Positions 21,576 to 31,450 are shown, numbered from the stretch's first letter. The stretch: DNA of 64,000 nucleotides from Sepiola atlantica (GCA_963556195.1 OY744517.1:79832714-79896713), one strand, 5' to 3'. Notes: generated from the letters alone by a model not told the origin. Numbers and translations are program-made.

Positions 21576-22500
21576 TGTACTCACTAGGAGTTCTCACACA
21601 GATCATCGTCAGTGATTGCTCACCGACAACAACCAGGAGTCTGAGTGACAACAAGCCTCCCCAGATTTCTAGTATTCTTCACCTCTTTTTGATAACAATG
21701 CGGTATCGCAACAGCCTCTTACCATTGATTTCTCGCTGGTAAGGACAATTGGTCTTCTCTGGGATTTGGGTGGCAATAAGCCTCCCCAAGGTCCCAGCAT
21801 TCTCTGCACTTTTCCAGTGGAGGTCTGGTTTGTGCTGTCCCTCCTCGATCTTCTCATCCTCCTCGACCCTCTACAAATATTTTGTCTGGTGTCAGCCTAG
21901 GCTGGCACCATTTAAAAAATAAATAAATAAATAAATTTAAAAAAAATGTTTTAATTAAAATAAAAAATTAAAAAATATTATTATTATTTATTCTTATTAC
22001 TATTATTATAATAAACATTGCAGCTATTATTCTTACTATTACCGTTATTTCTGTTATAAGTACTACTATTATTAACACTATTATTATTACTATAGCTATT
22101 CCAATTATTATTATTACCATTATTATAATTATTATTATAATTATTGCTATTTTTATCTCTGTCAATTCCTTTTTATTCTTGCTACATTTCCTATTCCTAC
22201 TATTATTGCTATTAATTTTATAATTATAATTATTATACTTTTATTGTTATTATTGTCACTATTACTGTAATTATTATTCCAATTATTAATATTATTATTA
22301 TTATCGTCATTATTATCTTTTATTATTATTATAAATTATTATTACTATTATTCTTACTATCCCTCCTATTTGCATTATTATTACTATTGCAATAGTTATC
22401 ATATCTGTATCTAAATATAGCCCTTTACATTATTTTTATTACTTCTATTATTACTATTTTCACTACAGCTACCATCATTATCGCCCCTATTATTATTGTA
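21507..22500. repeat. (TTA)n array and degenerate ATT-rich region
   Basis: A clean (TTA)n run at 21507-21574 is followed by unique sequence (21580-21960, no gene recognised). About 520 bp of degenerate ATT/ACT triplets follow at 21975-22500, likely an old decayed array. Confidence 0.8.
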
Positions 22501-22689
22501 TTAGCGACAAGGGAGGTAAATCTATGTTTTAATTTATACTTGTAATACTACTATAACCTATTTTCTTATTAAAAAAAATTAATGGCTTATACATAATTTA
22601 AATTGTATTATAAATTTTTAGTCTTTTAGTTAGGGCTAGATCTCTTAATTTTATTAGTTTACTTGTATTTCACCTCTCATAGTAAACTA

Positions 22690-23640
22690 TAGCTATCTAG
22701 GGGTGGATTCATTATTGCGCTATATAGTTAAGTTATTTATGTTAGATTTCCGAGATTGTTCACAAACTTATCCAGAATCAGCCGTTTAAAGTGCCTACAG
22801 TTAAAACCTATTTCGTCTCGTTTATTTAGTAAGCTACTCTTATCAGGTAACATAACAATGGCCAATTTTTCGCTAAGGCAGAGAAAGCATGTGGGGTTGT
22901 GCAGTGTAGGTGTCGAGGACTTTTTTAAATGCTCTATTCCACCACAGGAACGATATTTTTTATCTTTTAGGCATTTAATGTAGTTGGATAGTGAGGTTTC
23001 TATTTTCTTCTTATATGGGTTGTTAAATGAGAATTTGTGGTTCCTGTACCTGGCCTTAAATCAGTATTTGTACTCCCTATGTAAAATTTATTTAGATTAG
23101 GGTTGTTTTCTGGGAATACAGTTGCTAAATAAACTATATATTTAGTTAAAAACTTTCTTTGTAACGGGCAGTTACTCCTATCTCTACATTATTTGTTGTT
23201 ATTATTATTTTGTAAGTTGTTATCATCTGTTTTTAATATATGTCTATTATGACTCTTAATTATTGTTTCCGAATTATTTGTACAACTATAACTAAGTTTG
23301 ATCGTGTTTTTATTGAATGTTTTATGCAGTGGGTTATTTACTGGGAAGTGTCGATTTAACAGGTTAAGGAATAAATGTCCAATTTTAGATTAAACGCTGA
23401 AGTTAAATGTTACATCTAGAAAGTTTGTAATCTTGATCCCCGCTGCGATTTCTCCCTTAAGTCCTAAATCTTTCATAACCATGTGCATAATTTTTTTAAA
23501 TTCTTACAGCCTTGAAGCCATTTGTATTTATAACTATAGCTAACCCATTGTCTCGAGACAACACTATATCATTAATGTTAATCGCACTAGTTTCTGTGAG
23601 TTTATATAAATTAGCAAACCCACCAAGTATGATTTTTAAG
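22690..23640 (-). pseudogene. Penelope-like element: RT C-terminus plus GIY-YIG endonuclease
   Basis: The minus strand reads, across frameshifts, DNGLAIV and NTNGFKAV, then ITNFLDVTFNF (end of RT), then a linker and CPLQRKFLTKYIVYLATV with KFYIGSTNTDLR, the two half-motifs of a GIY-YIG nuclease. It ends CFLCLSEKLAIVMLPDKSSL, then KRDEIGFNCRHFKRLILDKF. This is the canonical RT-linker-GIY-YIG order of Penelope retroelements. Stops and frameshifts make it non-functional, and the 5' part is lost. A related C-terminus lies at 35.4 kb. Confidence 0.8.
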
Positions 23641-23701
23641 TAGAATCCAGTGAACCCATTGCCACATCGAACGAGTCTGTAGATTCAGTTTTCATTCATT
23701 G

Positions 23702-23769
23702 TTCTTCATCATACATCAGTACAGTCTTCCGGAATTTGTATATAATGTCTATTTCATCACTGGTAATAT

Positions 23770-23809
<40 letters not shown>

Positions 23810-23889
23810 GGATATTACCAGTGATGAAATAGACATTATATACAAATTCCGGAATTTGTATATAATGTCTATTTCATCACTGGTAATAT

Positions 23890-23963
<74 letters not shown>

Positions 23964-24021
23964 GGATATTACCAGTGATGAAATAGACATTATATACAAA
24001 TTCCGGAAGACTGTACTGATG

Positions 24022-24030
<9 letters not shown>
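23702..24030. repeat. Nested palindromes with (TA)n cores
   Basis: The motif GGAATTTGTATATAATGTCT...GGTAATATCCC, then (TA)n, then its exact complement occurs twice in tandem (23732-23850 and 23852-24007). The pair is enclosed by longer outer arms (CATACATCAGTACAGTCTTC at about 23709 and its complement at about 24008). The result is a palindrome of palindromes with almost no divergence between arms. A (TA)n array (24028-24165) follows. Confidence 0.9.
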
Positions 24031-24088
<58 letters not shown>

Positions 24089-24165
24089 TTATATATATAT
24101 GTATATATATGTATATATATATATATTTATATATATATGTATATATATATATATATGTATATAAA
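24028..24165. repeat. (TA)n / (TATG)n array
   Basis: An imperfect TA array with regularly spaced TATG and TATT interruptions, continuing the palindromic block. Tyr/Ile open frames are artefacts. Confidence 0.9.
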
Positions 24166-24255
24166 GAGGTGTACTAAAAGCGAACTTTTAGGAAAGGTAA
24201 AACCTATTGTGAAGAGAATACAGCTCAATATCCAGGATAGAGCAGGTAGATATGA

Positions 24256-24453
24256 AGAAGAATGGAAAGGAATTAGAGAAGCAAAAGCCAAATCAAAATT
24301 CAATTCAATTGCTCAGAGCAAGGTATATTCCGCAAAAAGGCAATTTATTCAAGTTAAATTTTCCTTAAGCCAGGCTTTTCAAAGATCAAAATCTTATCAT
24401 CAGAGGAAGTCGCTGATTTGGCTTTTGCTTCTCTAATTCCTTTCCATTCTTCT
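24256..24453. repeat. Perfect 40-bp inverted repeat
   Basis: 24256-24295 (AGAAGAATGGAAAGGAATTA...) is the exact complement of 24414-24453. The 118-bp spacer is open on the plus strand (Lys-rich frame from about 24161) but unrecognised. It lies between two (TA)n arrays (24028-24165 and 24460-24520). Confidence 0.9.
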
Positions 24454-24484
24454 ACATATATATGTATATATATATATATATTTA

Positions 24485-24523
<39 letters not shown>

Positions 24524-24532
24524 GTAGGCCCT

Positions 24533-24820
24533 CCGTTCAGTCTAGAGAGTCTATTGATACCCCTATAAGGGGCTGGCTGCGCGTGTAATTATGAAGCAAG
24601 GGTTGCGCAATCCATAACAACACCTCTCCTGAGTCGGCACTGCTTGATTCCAATGGCAAGCAGTTCAAGACGACTGGAAACAATGCCGAGATAAACAGAG
24701 AGCACATACAGCACCTGGTAGTCCCAAATGGTCACCCATTTAACACTGGCCAGGCTCGACGTCGCTTAACTTCGGTGATCTAACGGGAACCGGTGTGTCA
24801 ACATGATTGTACCGTATATA
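24533..24820 (-). mobile_element. 5S rRNA-headed SINE, copy 1
   Basis: On the minus strand, 24819-24703 aligns over its whole length with 5S rRNA. It has TACGG at the 5' end, the internal promoter box A region GAAGTTAAGC, then GAGCCTGGCCAGT, AAATGGGTGACCATTTGGGA and the CCAGGTGCTGTATG end. A non-5S body follows (24702 to about 24533, containing GCAGTGCCGACTCAGGAG). Substitutions in the head exclude a functional 5S gene. Flanked by (TA)n arrays on both sides. 5S-derived SINEs (SINE3 class) are known from fish and other animals. Confidence 0.75.
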
Positions 24821-24922
24821 CATATATATTTATACATATATATGTATATATATATGTATATACATATATATATGTATATATATATATACATATATATTTA
24901 TATATATATATGTATATATATG

Positions 24923-24989
<67 letters not shown>

Positions 24990-25020
24990 GTATATATATA
25001 TAGAGAGAGAGAGGGGGGGG
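24820..25020. repeat. (TA)n/(TATG)n array ending in GA/G run
   Basis: About 180 bp of TA-rich simple sequence followed by a (GA)n and a poly(G) run (25003-25028). Open frames here are artefacts. Confidence 0.9.
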
Positions 25021-25073
25021 GGAGAGAGATTATATTTACTTTATTATATCATAGTGGCCATTTCAGATTTCAG

Positions 25074-25700
25074 ATGTAGCAGTTACATTTTGATGGACTA
25101 TTTTCTTTCTATGTGAACTAATGTTTCTGTGCAGAGTGATTGATCTATTATCCGATGGAAACACTTTGCATGGGATGTACTTTCACTGAATTACTTACAC
25201 ATTTTTCTCCGCTTCTAAACCAGTTGGAATGAAGACGTCAACAAAGTGGGCATGTAAACGCCCCCCCCCCCCATTCAACTCACCAGCGGCATGGACCCCT
25301 TTCATAACATTAGACGTCAAATCTTTTCTTAACCTCTTTCTTTTTGTTGGTTGGGTGAAGATGTGAAATTAATTTTTAAGGGTTAGGGTTAGGGTTAAGG
25401 TGTAATCAAACTGTAGCAGTCACATTTTGACGAACTATTTTCTTTCTATGTAAGCTAATGTTTCGACACGGAGTGATTGATCCGATGAAAACACTTTGCA
25501 TGGGATGAACTTCCGTTGGACTACTTATAAATTTTTTCCTGCGTTAAAGCCTGTTGGACTTAAAATGTCAACCCAAGCAGATGTGAGGCGTGCCCCGTCC
25601 AACTCACAGTGACATGGAACTCTATTTTAACATTTGACGTAAAATCTTTTTTTAACCTCTTTCTTTTGTTGGTTGGTCGAATACGTGAAATAAAGTTGAT
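25074..25700. repeat. Tandem duplication of a ~337-bp unit with telomere-like junction
   Basis: GTAGCAGTTACATTTTGATG at 25076 recurs as GTAGCAGTCACATTTTGACG at 25413. The copies are about 80% identical and both end in AACCTCTTTCTTTTTGTTGG. Between them at 25378-25402 lies GGGTTAGGGTTAGGGTTAAG, about three TTAGGG units. No ORF. The unit is not recognised. Confidence 0.8.
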
Positions 25701-25747
25701 AACATGTTAGAACACACTTCGTCATTAATTCATCTTTTGACCAAATG

Positions 25748-25872
25748 TTTCTTTTTGTTTTAAACATAGTTCACACCAAACAAGGCAGGCCGCCACTGTA
25801 GACGTAAGGGGCTACTGAGCAAAAACAAGGGAGAAGGTTGGGGGGGGGGGGTCAACCTAAATTGGGATATTC
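25748..25872 (-). mobile_element. LINE family A extreme 3' end, antisense
   Basis: Complement of the family A 3' UTR: AACATAGTTCACACCAAACA, then CCACTGTAGACGTAAGG. A poly(G) tract at 25838-25849 is a likely expansion. Only about 125 bp is kept. Confidence 0.75.
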
Positions 25873-26084
25873 TACACAGGCTTTCTCACAATTTTCAAGT
25901 GAAAATTCACTTGAAAATTTCGAGGAATCATGAAACAGTCAACGTGAAATGATAAAATAAAGTAAGAACAGCAAAGACAATATAAAATCATTAAGTAGAA
26001 ATAAATTTATTAATATTCCATGAAAAATAAGAATTAAAATCATTGAGATTTATTTTATTCTTTAGAAATCAGGCAAAGATTTAA

Positions 26085-26360
26085 CAGGACTTTGTGAGAT
26101 ATTGCCCTTACTTTGTCTCAAACAAGACATATTGCCACTGAAGCGTAAGGAGTTATTGCGATATGAGCCAGATTTGTAAGGGGGGCAACCTCGGTGGGGA
26201 GTTGGGCAGCAAGATGTTTATTCACATTATATTTACATTTTTGCATGTTGGTACAGTCAGGAAAACAGGAATGGAATTTAAAAGGCAAGTGGTCCGAGGA
26301 AAGAAACTATCAGAATAGAACATCTTCTGGCATCTAGGGACCTCTACAGTGAAAGGGTGG
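26085..26360 (-). mobile_element. LINE family A 3' end, antisense
   Basis: The minus strand reads the family A C-terminus (KFKCNVNKHL-like, then stop) and 3' UTR, matching 10990-11258 in reverse: TATTGCCACTGAAGCGTAAG and GCAGCAAGATGTTTATTCAC. Two frameshifts. 5'-truncated. Confidence 0.7.
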
Positions 26361-27029
26361 GATTTTGCTGCTAGTTGGGTAGGAGGTCAGAGATATTTCT
26401 TATTTGCTTGAAATACAGATGCTTGAGCTTCAGGTGATTTCAGACTTAGCCCGAGTAGTCCGACTGCTCGATTCGCCTCACTTTATAAAAAAATATAGAA
26501 TGAAAAACTTCATATCATTCTATTGTTCATTTTTGAATTCTGTCATTACTGATTTTCCAATTTCTTCACTCCAACACTTGAAGTTTGGAACAAAGTTGAA
26601 AATAGATTGCAAATCTTGTAAATGTCATCGAAAATGTCAACTGTTGAGATGAACCCTCTCCACGACGAAATCTTCAAGAAACACATTCATCTGCGAACAG
26701 CAAACAGATAATCCTTGAACACACAATGGACGAACAGCTAATTGATAGGCAGGCATGAATCTCCATTTAACAGCACAAAACATGTATTTATACATTAGAT
26801 ACAAATATAAAATCGTATATTTATATTTCTTTGTTCATTTACCTAAGAGAGTATTATATATAATGAGTGTATAGCCTCCGTCAAAAATTACAACAATAAA
26901 AAAATTATCCTTCGCCAGTGTTCGCACTAATATTCATATTCATATAAAATAACGCCTGAATCAGTGAAGTTAAAAAAAAAAGGTAACGTTTCAAACTGGA
27001 AAGTTAAAAAAATGGAAAGAAAAAAAACG
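26361..27029. other. Non-coding stretch
   Basis: AT-rich. An 82-codon plus frame (26404-26652) shows no recognisable similarity. Nothing else seen. Confidence 0.5.
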
Positions 27030-27132
27030 TGTGAATCGGTGTAGAAAGTTGAGTTTCCATCCCGGCTTAAGGCACTAACTGGTCTAGCCGCACTGATGAG
27101 CTGTGATACAGCGAAACAATCTGTATGTGGAT

Positions 27133-27180
<48 letters not shown>
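27030..27180 (+). mobile_element. Hammerhead-bearing SINE fragment with (TA)n tail
   Basis: A short segment with a possible degenerate box B (about 27045-27065) leads into a complete hammerhead (27081-27136) and directly into a (TA)n array (27136-27178). The order of tRNA-like remnant, hammerhead and TA array is the same as at 16.7-17.1 and 31.4-31.26 kb. The upstream border is not visible. Confidence 0.6.
27081..27136 (+). ncRNA. Hammerhead ribozyme 2 (type I)
   Basis: Core: CUGAUGA at 27093-27099, GAAA at 27113-27116 and cleavage triplet GUA at 27123-27125. Stem II is a perfect 5-bp GCUGU/ACAGC (27100-27104 with 27108-27112) capped by GAU. Stem III is C-G plus A-U with a 3-nt loop (27117-27123). 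Stem I is CCGCA (27088-27092) with UGUGG (27126-27130). Across an internal loop (UAG/AU), GGUC (27081-27084) pairs with GACU (27133-27136) with one wobble at each end region. Cleavage is predicted between 27125 and 27126. Confidence 0.85.
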
Positions 27181-27183
<3 letters not shown>

Positions 27184-27391
27184 CACATGGCTCTTTATTA
27201 TAGATTGGCAGATACTAATATAAAAGTAAAACTAATAATATAGTAATTTGAAATGTCTAAGTTCGTTTTAGATCAAAATTAGAGTAGAAATAATTATACC
27301 CCGGTTCGAGCTCATAGACACTACCTCTATGAACGGTGCACTAAACGAATATGATACGGTGATGCTATTAGTTCAATACATAAATCAGACT

Positions 27392-27397
<6 letters not shown>

Positions 27398-27436
<39 letters not shown>
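27398..27436. repeat. (CT)n array
   Basis: About 19 CT dinucleotides without interruption. The surrounding 27180-27970 holds no recognised gene or element. Confidence 0.9.
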
Positions 27437-27439
<3 letters not shown>

Positions 27440-27974
27440 CAATAAAAGAAAGAAGGAAAAGGACAACAAACCTTACGCTCCCTCTTTGTCAGCCACATCT
27501 CTGCCGACGCGAGATATTTTTTTGTTAAGAACATGGACCAATGCTCCACAAAAACAAAAAAACCTGACGAATCAGATATTGAATTTGAGGAATGAAGCTG
27601 TTAACCACAAAGATTCAGAAAACGAATTAGTTTTACTTTACATATTAGATATAGATATATTTATATCTCTCTTAATTTACCTAAGAGAGCATCATATATA
27701 TTAATATTGTACATTTATTTAATAAAGTATTGAGTATATTTACATCTCTTGATGAATTTACCTGAAAAGAGCAAAATATATCCACATTTTTCTATGAATA
27801 TATGTAATAGAAAAACATGTACATTTATAACTAATCCGGTATCATATACATTTATACCTCTCTTTGAATTGACCTAATAGGTCACTAGATGTGTGTACGC
27901 ACTGTACCTGATAGAACATCATTTAAATTTACTCTCTATATATCTGCATAACTAAATCATGCTTTTTTTGTTTT

Positions 27975-28618
27975 GTTTTTATACTGATGGGTCCCCACTT
28001 ATCGAGGCCCGGGTGCCACTCGAGGATAAGGGTTAAAAAGATTGTCAGTTGGGCAATGATCGTCACCGCAAGAGGATTGAAAACAGTAGATGGAATGGGC
28101 AGAAGATTACTTAAGAGGACAGCTCAACAAGTATTTGTTTACATTGGATTTGAAGTCGTTGTTGTAGTCGGCTGGGAAGCAGCCTTGCGGTATTTTGTTC
28201 CACAGATGGGATGTTCTAGGAAAGAAACGTTGTTCATGGAAGTTTTGTTTGATTTTTGGTACAGAGAGAGAGACAGAGAGGGAGGGGGGAGAGAGAGAGA
28301 GAGAGAGAGGGGAAGAGAGAAAGAGAAAGAGAGAGAAAGAGAGAGAGGGGGGGCACTCAGAAATAATGGTTCAAGAGATTGTCAGTTGGACGATGATCGC
28401 CACCACAAGAGAACCGGAGACAATGGCTGGAATGGGCAGAAAATTACTTAAGAGGAATTGATTACCGAAGAGGACGGCTCAAGTATTTGTTTGCATTAGA
28501 CTTGAAGATGACCATGCTGTAGTCAGTTGGGAAGCAGACTCGTGGTATCTTGTTCCACAGATGAGATGTTCTAGGAAAGAAACTTTGTTCATGGAAGTTC
28601 CGTTTGGTCTTTGGTACT

Positions 28619-28649
<31 letters not shown>

Positions 28650-28930
28650 CAAGGAAAGTTCTTTGTTATTGTTGTAGCTAGGAGGGTCCTTGCTGTGAAT
28701 GGTTTACAGTGGGGGAGGGGACAGGGATTGGAGCTCAGTTGAGCACCTACCATGAACATAACGATACAGTAGAGAGAGACTAGCAACATCTCTTCTGTGT
28801 GAAAGAGGCTGCAGGTTAAAGAAGAGATCATTTCCCACTAGATTGTGAAGTCGGTTTTGCACCCTGTTACGGTAAGGGAGAAAGCTCAGAGTGGCGCCTC
28901 CCCAGATATGGCAACAGTACTCCATCTTAG
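27975..28930 (-). mobile_element. LINE family B, antisense, with internal duplication
   Basis: The 3' end (27985-28262) and a second partial copy of the same region (28360-28620) are in tandem, separated by a (GA)n tract (28262-28350). The longer copy continues to 28925 and on the minus strand reads MEYCCHIWGGATLSFLPYRN, then LQPLSHRRDVASLSLLYRYV, then GRCSTELQSL. It ends close to the conserved EYCCHIW block, where the copy is truncated. Frameshifted and dead. A second (GA)n tract at 28619-28650 lies at the same element position, suggesting the element itself carries a purine tract. Confidence 0.8.
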
Positions 28931-29109
28931 GATGTATCTAACTCTTATAGATTTATATCCCTCCAAGAATATATCTAATTGTGCATCAAATGTATTTACA
29001 TCTATATTATAATAAGCTAAAGCAATTTCATGTTCGTACCTACGTTATCACCTTTCACACATTTAAAAAAAATGAGATCCTCCAATCAGCAAACATGATG
29101 ATTGGTGAT

Positions 29110-29472
29110 TAATCTGATGTCACTAAGTTTGGCTGCTCTGGTGCCCCCCTCGACGTAAGTACACTAGACCAACTCGACAATCAACTAAATCCCATCCATT
29201 CACTGTGGAGGTCCCCAGATGCCGGAGAGCTTTCTACTCAAATAGCTTCTTTCCTCGTGCTGCTGGCCTCTGGAACTCCCTCACTGCCCCCTGTTTCCCC
29301 GACGGTACTGACATGCAGAAATTTAAAACTAATGTAAACAGACATCTCGTTGCGCAGATCCGAATTTAGGTTGACCTCCCAACCTTCTCCCTTTTCTTTC
29401 TTCTCAGTAGCCCCTTACGTCTACAGTGGCAGCCTGCCTTGTCTGGGGTGAACTATGTTAAAAAAAAAAAAA
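29110..29472 (+). mobile_element. LINE family A 3' end with poly(A), copy a
   Basis: The plus strand matches 18100-18447: ACACTAGACCAACTCGACAA, GTCCCCAGATGCCGGAGAGC, then the C-terminus and the 3' UTR ending GGGGTGAACTATGTT plus poly(A) at about 29459-29472. 5'-truncated. Confidence 0.85.
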
Positions 29473-29859
29473 GTCTGGCTGTGACTAGCACCGATTTTGG
29501 GTTCAGCCATCGACTTGATCAGCTGCTCCTGCTGATGTCCCAGTTACTTTTCGACCCTGCTTCCACTGATGATCTGTTGTGTTTGTTCAGCTATCTACTT
29601 GTTCCTGCCTGTCCAGCTGGCGACTCGATCAGCCCATAAACCGAGCCCAGAAACTAATACACCTCTTTGCTGATCAGACACTGCCAGTCTGTTTGTTCAT
29701 CTGATGACAAACACTGTTCTCTTCAAGACAAATCACTCACTACAAATTGATGCGATTCTACCTACCCATTTCAGGACAACCTACCTACTATACATTCAAT
29801 GCGTTACACATCCTTCCAAGGACAACTTCCTTTTCAGTCTGCCCAGCAGTCATCCAAAC
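29473..29859. other. Unassigned segment between two identical LINE 3' ends
   Basis: About 390 bp with no match elsewhere in the window, bracketed by poly(A) of copy a and the last 80 bp of the same family (copy b). It contains several degenerate GTCCAGCTG/CAGCTGCTCC-type motifs. No convincing ORF. A 3' transduction or a nested insertion are both possible. Confidence 0.5.
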
Positions 29860-29940
29860 TTTCTTTTCAGTAGCTCCTTACGTCTACAGTGGCAGCCTGC
29901 CTTGTCTGGGGTGAACTATGTTAAAAAAAAAAAAAATTTA
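29860..29940 (+). mobile_element. LINE family A 3' terminal 80 bp with poly(A), copy b
   Basis: TCAGTAGCTCCTTACGTCTA...GGGGTGAACTATGTT plus poly(A) at 29924-29937. Nearly identical to the end of copy a. Confidence 0.85.
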
Positions 29941-30217
29941 ATTGCATTTTTACATTTTTAAATGAATTGCTCCCAAATCAAATTATATCGTCCTGTTTAC
30001 TAAAACAGTACAATTTCAAATAAACACATTCCAAAATGCGATATTCATTTTATTGATTTGAAAAATATTTAGCTGACAAGTTTTTTTTATGATGAAAAGA
30101 CAGAGAATATTTAATGTTTTAAAAAGAATTGAGTTGCTACCATTTTGAATAAATGAATAAAGAAGAGACATATTCGTTTTATTTATTTAAAGAATATTTA
30201 GCTTACAATGACAATTA
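29941..30217. other. AT-rich non-coding stretch
   Basis: It contains two diverged ATATTCATTTTATTGATTTG/ATATTCGTTTTATTTATTTA blocks about 125 bp apart, a weak tandem duplication. No gene. Confidence 0.5.
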
Positions 30218-30470
30218 TTTTTATGGATCTTTCTACATCGATCTATAATTTACTGTTAATAATATTCATTTTCAAATAAAAAATGGCTATCAGAATAAAT
30301 ACTATTAAAAAAATGACTCTTTTTATCCTGATAGACATTTTGAGTCATTTTTTTGAGTCATTTTTATTATTATTATTTTTTTAATAGTATTTATCCTGAT
30401 AGACATTTATTATTTGAAAAGGAATATTATTAACAGTAAATTATAGATTGATGTAGAAAGATCCACAGAA
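30218..30470. mobile_element. Fold-back element, ~93-bp arms
   Basis: 30218-30312 and 30375-30468 are inverted copies (GGATCTTTCTACATCGATCT; ATTTACTGTTAATAATATTC; GAATAAATACTATTAAAAAA). The spacer contains a short duplicated TGAGTCATTTTTTTG. No ORF. Confidence 0.8.
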
Positions 30471-30529
30471 TTTCTACGGAGTCTCGCTAGTATATATATA
30501 AGTATTTAGAATAAATATTTTTTAATATC

Positions 30530-30531
<2 letters not shown>

Positions 30532-30590
<59 letters not shown>
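30532..30590. repeat. (TA)n array
   Basis: An uninterrupted TA run of about 58 bp, lying downstream (minus sense) of the candidate exon. Confidence 0.9.
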
Positions 30591-30593
<3 letters not shown>

Positions 30594-30617
30594 ACATAGT
30601 CCTTTAATTATTCGTAC

Positions 30618-30757
30618 CTTTTCTTCTTCGTCGTAGAGGGCTGTCGTCTCAATGTCGTCCAGCGGTTGAGTTTTCTCCTCGTTTCGGGACTGCTGTGGAA
30701 CATCGCCGCCATCATCGCCACGCACCGCGCGTCCAGTATCATCATCGTTGTATTGGG
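30618..30757 (-). CDS. Candidate internal exon of an unidentified gene
   Basis: On the minus strand a 140-bp block is clearly more GC-rich than its surroundings. It is bordered by an acceptor-like TCTTTGTTACAG on its 5' side and a donor-like AAG|GTACG on its 3' side. In the only open frame it reads QYNDDDTGRAVRGDDGGDVP, then QQSRNEEKTQPLDDIETTAL, then YDEEEK: 46 full codons after two bases completing a split codon, ending in phase 0. The encoded stretch is strongly acidic and low in hydrophobics, as in a disordered or cytoplasmic linker. I do not recognise the protein and saw no neighbouring exon. Splice borders and composition are seen; being an exon is inference. Confidence 0.5.
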
Positions 30758-31257
30758 CTGTAACAAAGATTCTCATACACAGCGAAAAACAAGGCATACT
30801 CTCTCTTCTAAATGTGATTACTTTTATTTAGGCGTCAAGTTTCTGTCGTTCTTAGAGATGTTTTACTAACGAAGAGAGAGACCAATTCACTTCTTTTATC
30901 GTAATTAATTCCTAAGTATCTATGGTCCATTAAGTCCTTAGCCATTCGAGGAGGAGGGGGAAAGGAATCTCCTCACGCCTGTATTCTTTTAGGGGATTAA
31001 ATTCCCCTTTTCATTTGCGGACTACATGGAGAGATACGTCAGTTCAGCTTGCTTCCAAAAACCAGACTCCAGGCTGCCTGAAGATTCCCTCCGGGGATGA
31101 AATGCGGGAGCCTCTGTGTAGCTTAATTGCCATAAATATATTTTCATGGCTTACTACCTAGCTCTACTTACGTATCGAGCACTGTTGAAGTAAATACTGA
31201 AAATTGATACATAAAAAATTATATCTCCTTATAAAATTTTATGTGGATACATGAAAT

Positions 31258-31258
<1 letters not shown>

Positions 31259-31310
<52 letters not shown>
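31259..31310. repeat. (TA)n array at hammerhead-like truncation
   Basis: A TA run of about 50 bp that begins just where the 3' half of a hammerhead would be expected in the adjacent antisense SINE. Confidence 0.9.
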
Positions 31311-31314
<4 letters not shown>

Positions 31315-31317
31315 CTT

Positions 31318-31450
31318 AACCAAGTCTCATCAGTGTAGCTAGATATAACTGCAGAACCGGTTGCAAGATTCAAACCACAAACGAAAGTCACCTTTAACTT
31401 TTATCCGACGCCTTTACCCACACGGCCGCTTAGACTGCTATATGACAAAG
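31318..31450 (-). mobile_element. tRNA-like SINE with truncated hammerhead
   Basis: On the minus strand it has a box A-like TAAGCGGCCGTGTGGG (about 31432-31417) and a box B-like GGTTTGAATCTTGC (about 31374-31361). About 35 nt further comes ACTGATGAGACTTGGTTAAG (31337-31318), the CUGAUGA half of a hammerhead and the start of stem II. The GAAA half is missing; a (TA)n array takes its place. The flanking TCTAGCTACACTGATGAG resembles the segment before hammerhead 2 (TCTAGCCGCACTGATGAG). Confidence 0.65.

Noticed and set aside
24700..24820. Functional 5S rRNA gene
   Set aside because: Too many substitutions in stems, no terminator and a SINE body follows; same for 35599-35720.
25378..25402. Chromosome end
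   Set aside because: Just three TTAGGG units, with unique sequence on both sides; interstitial at best.
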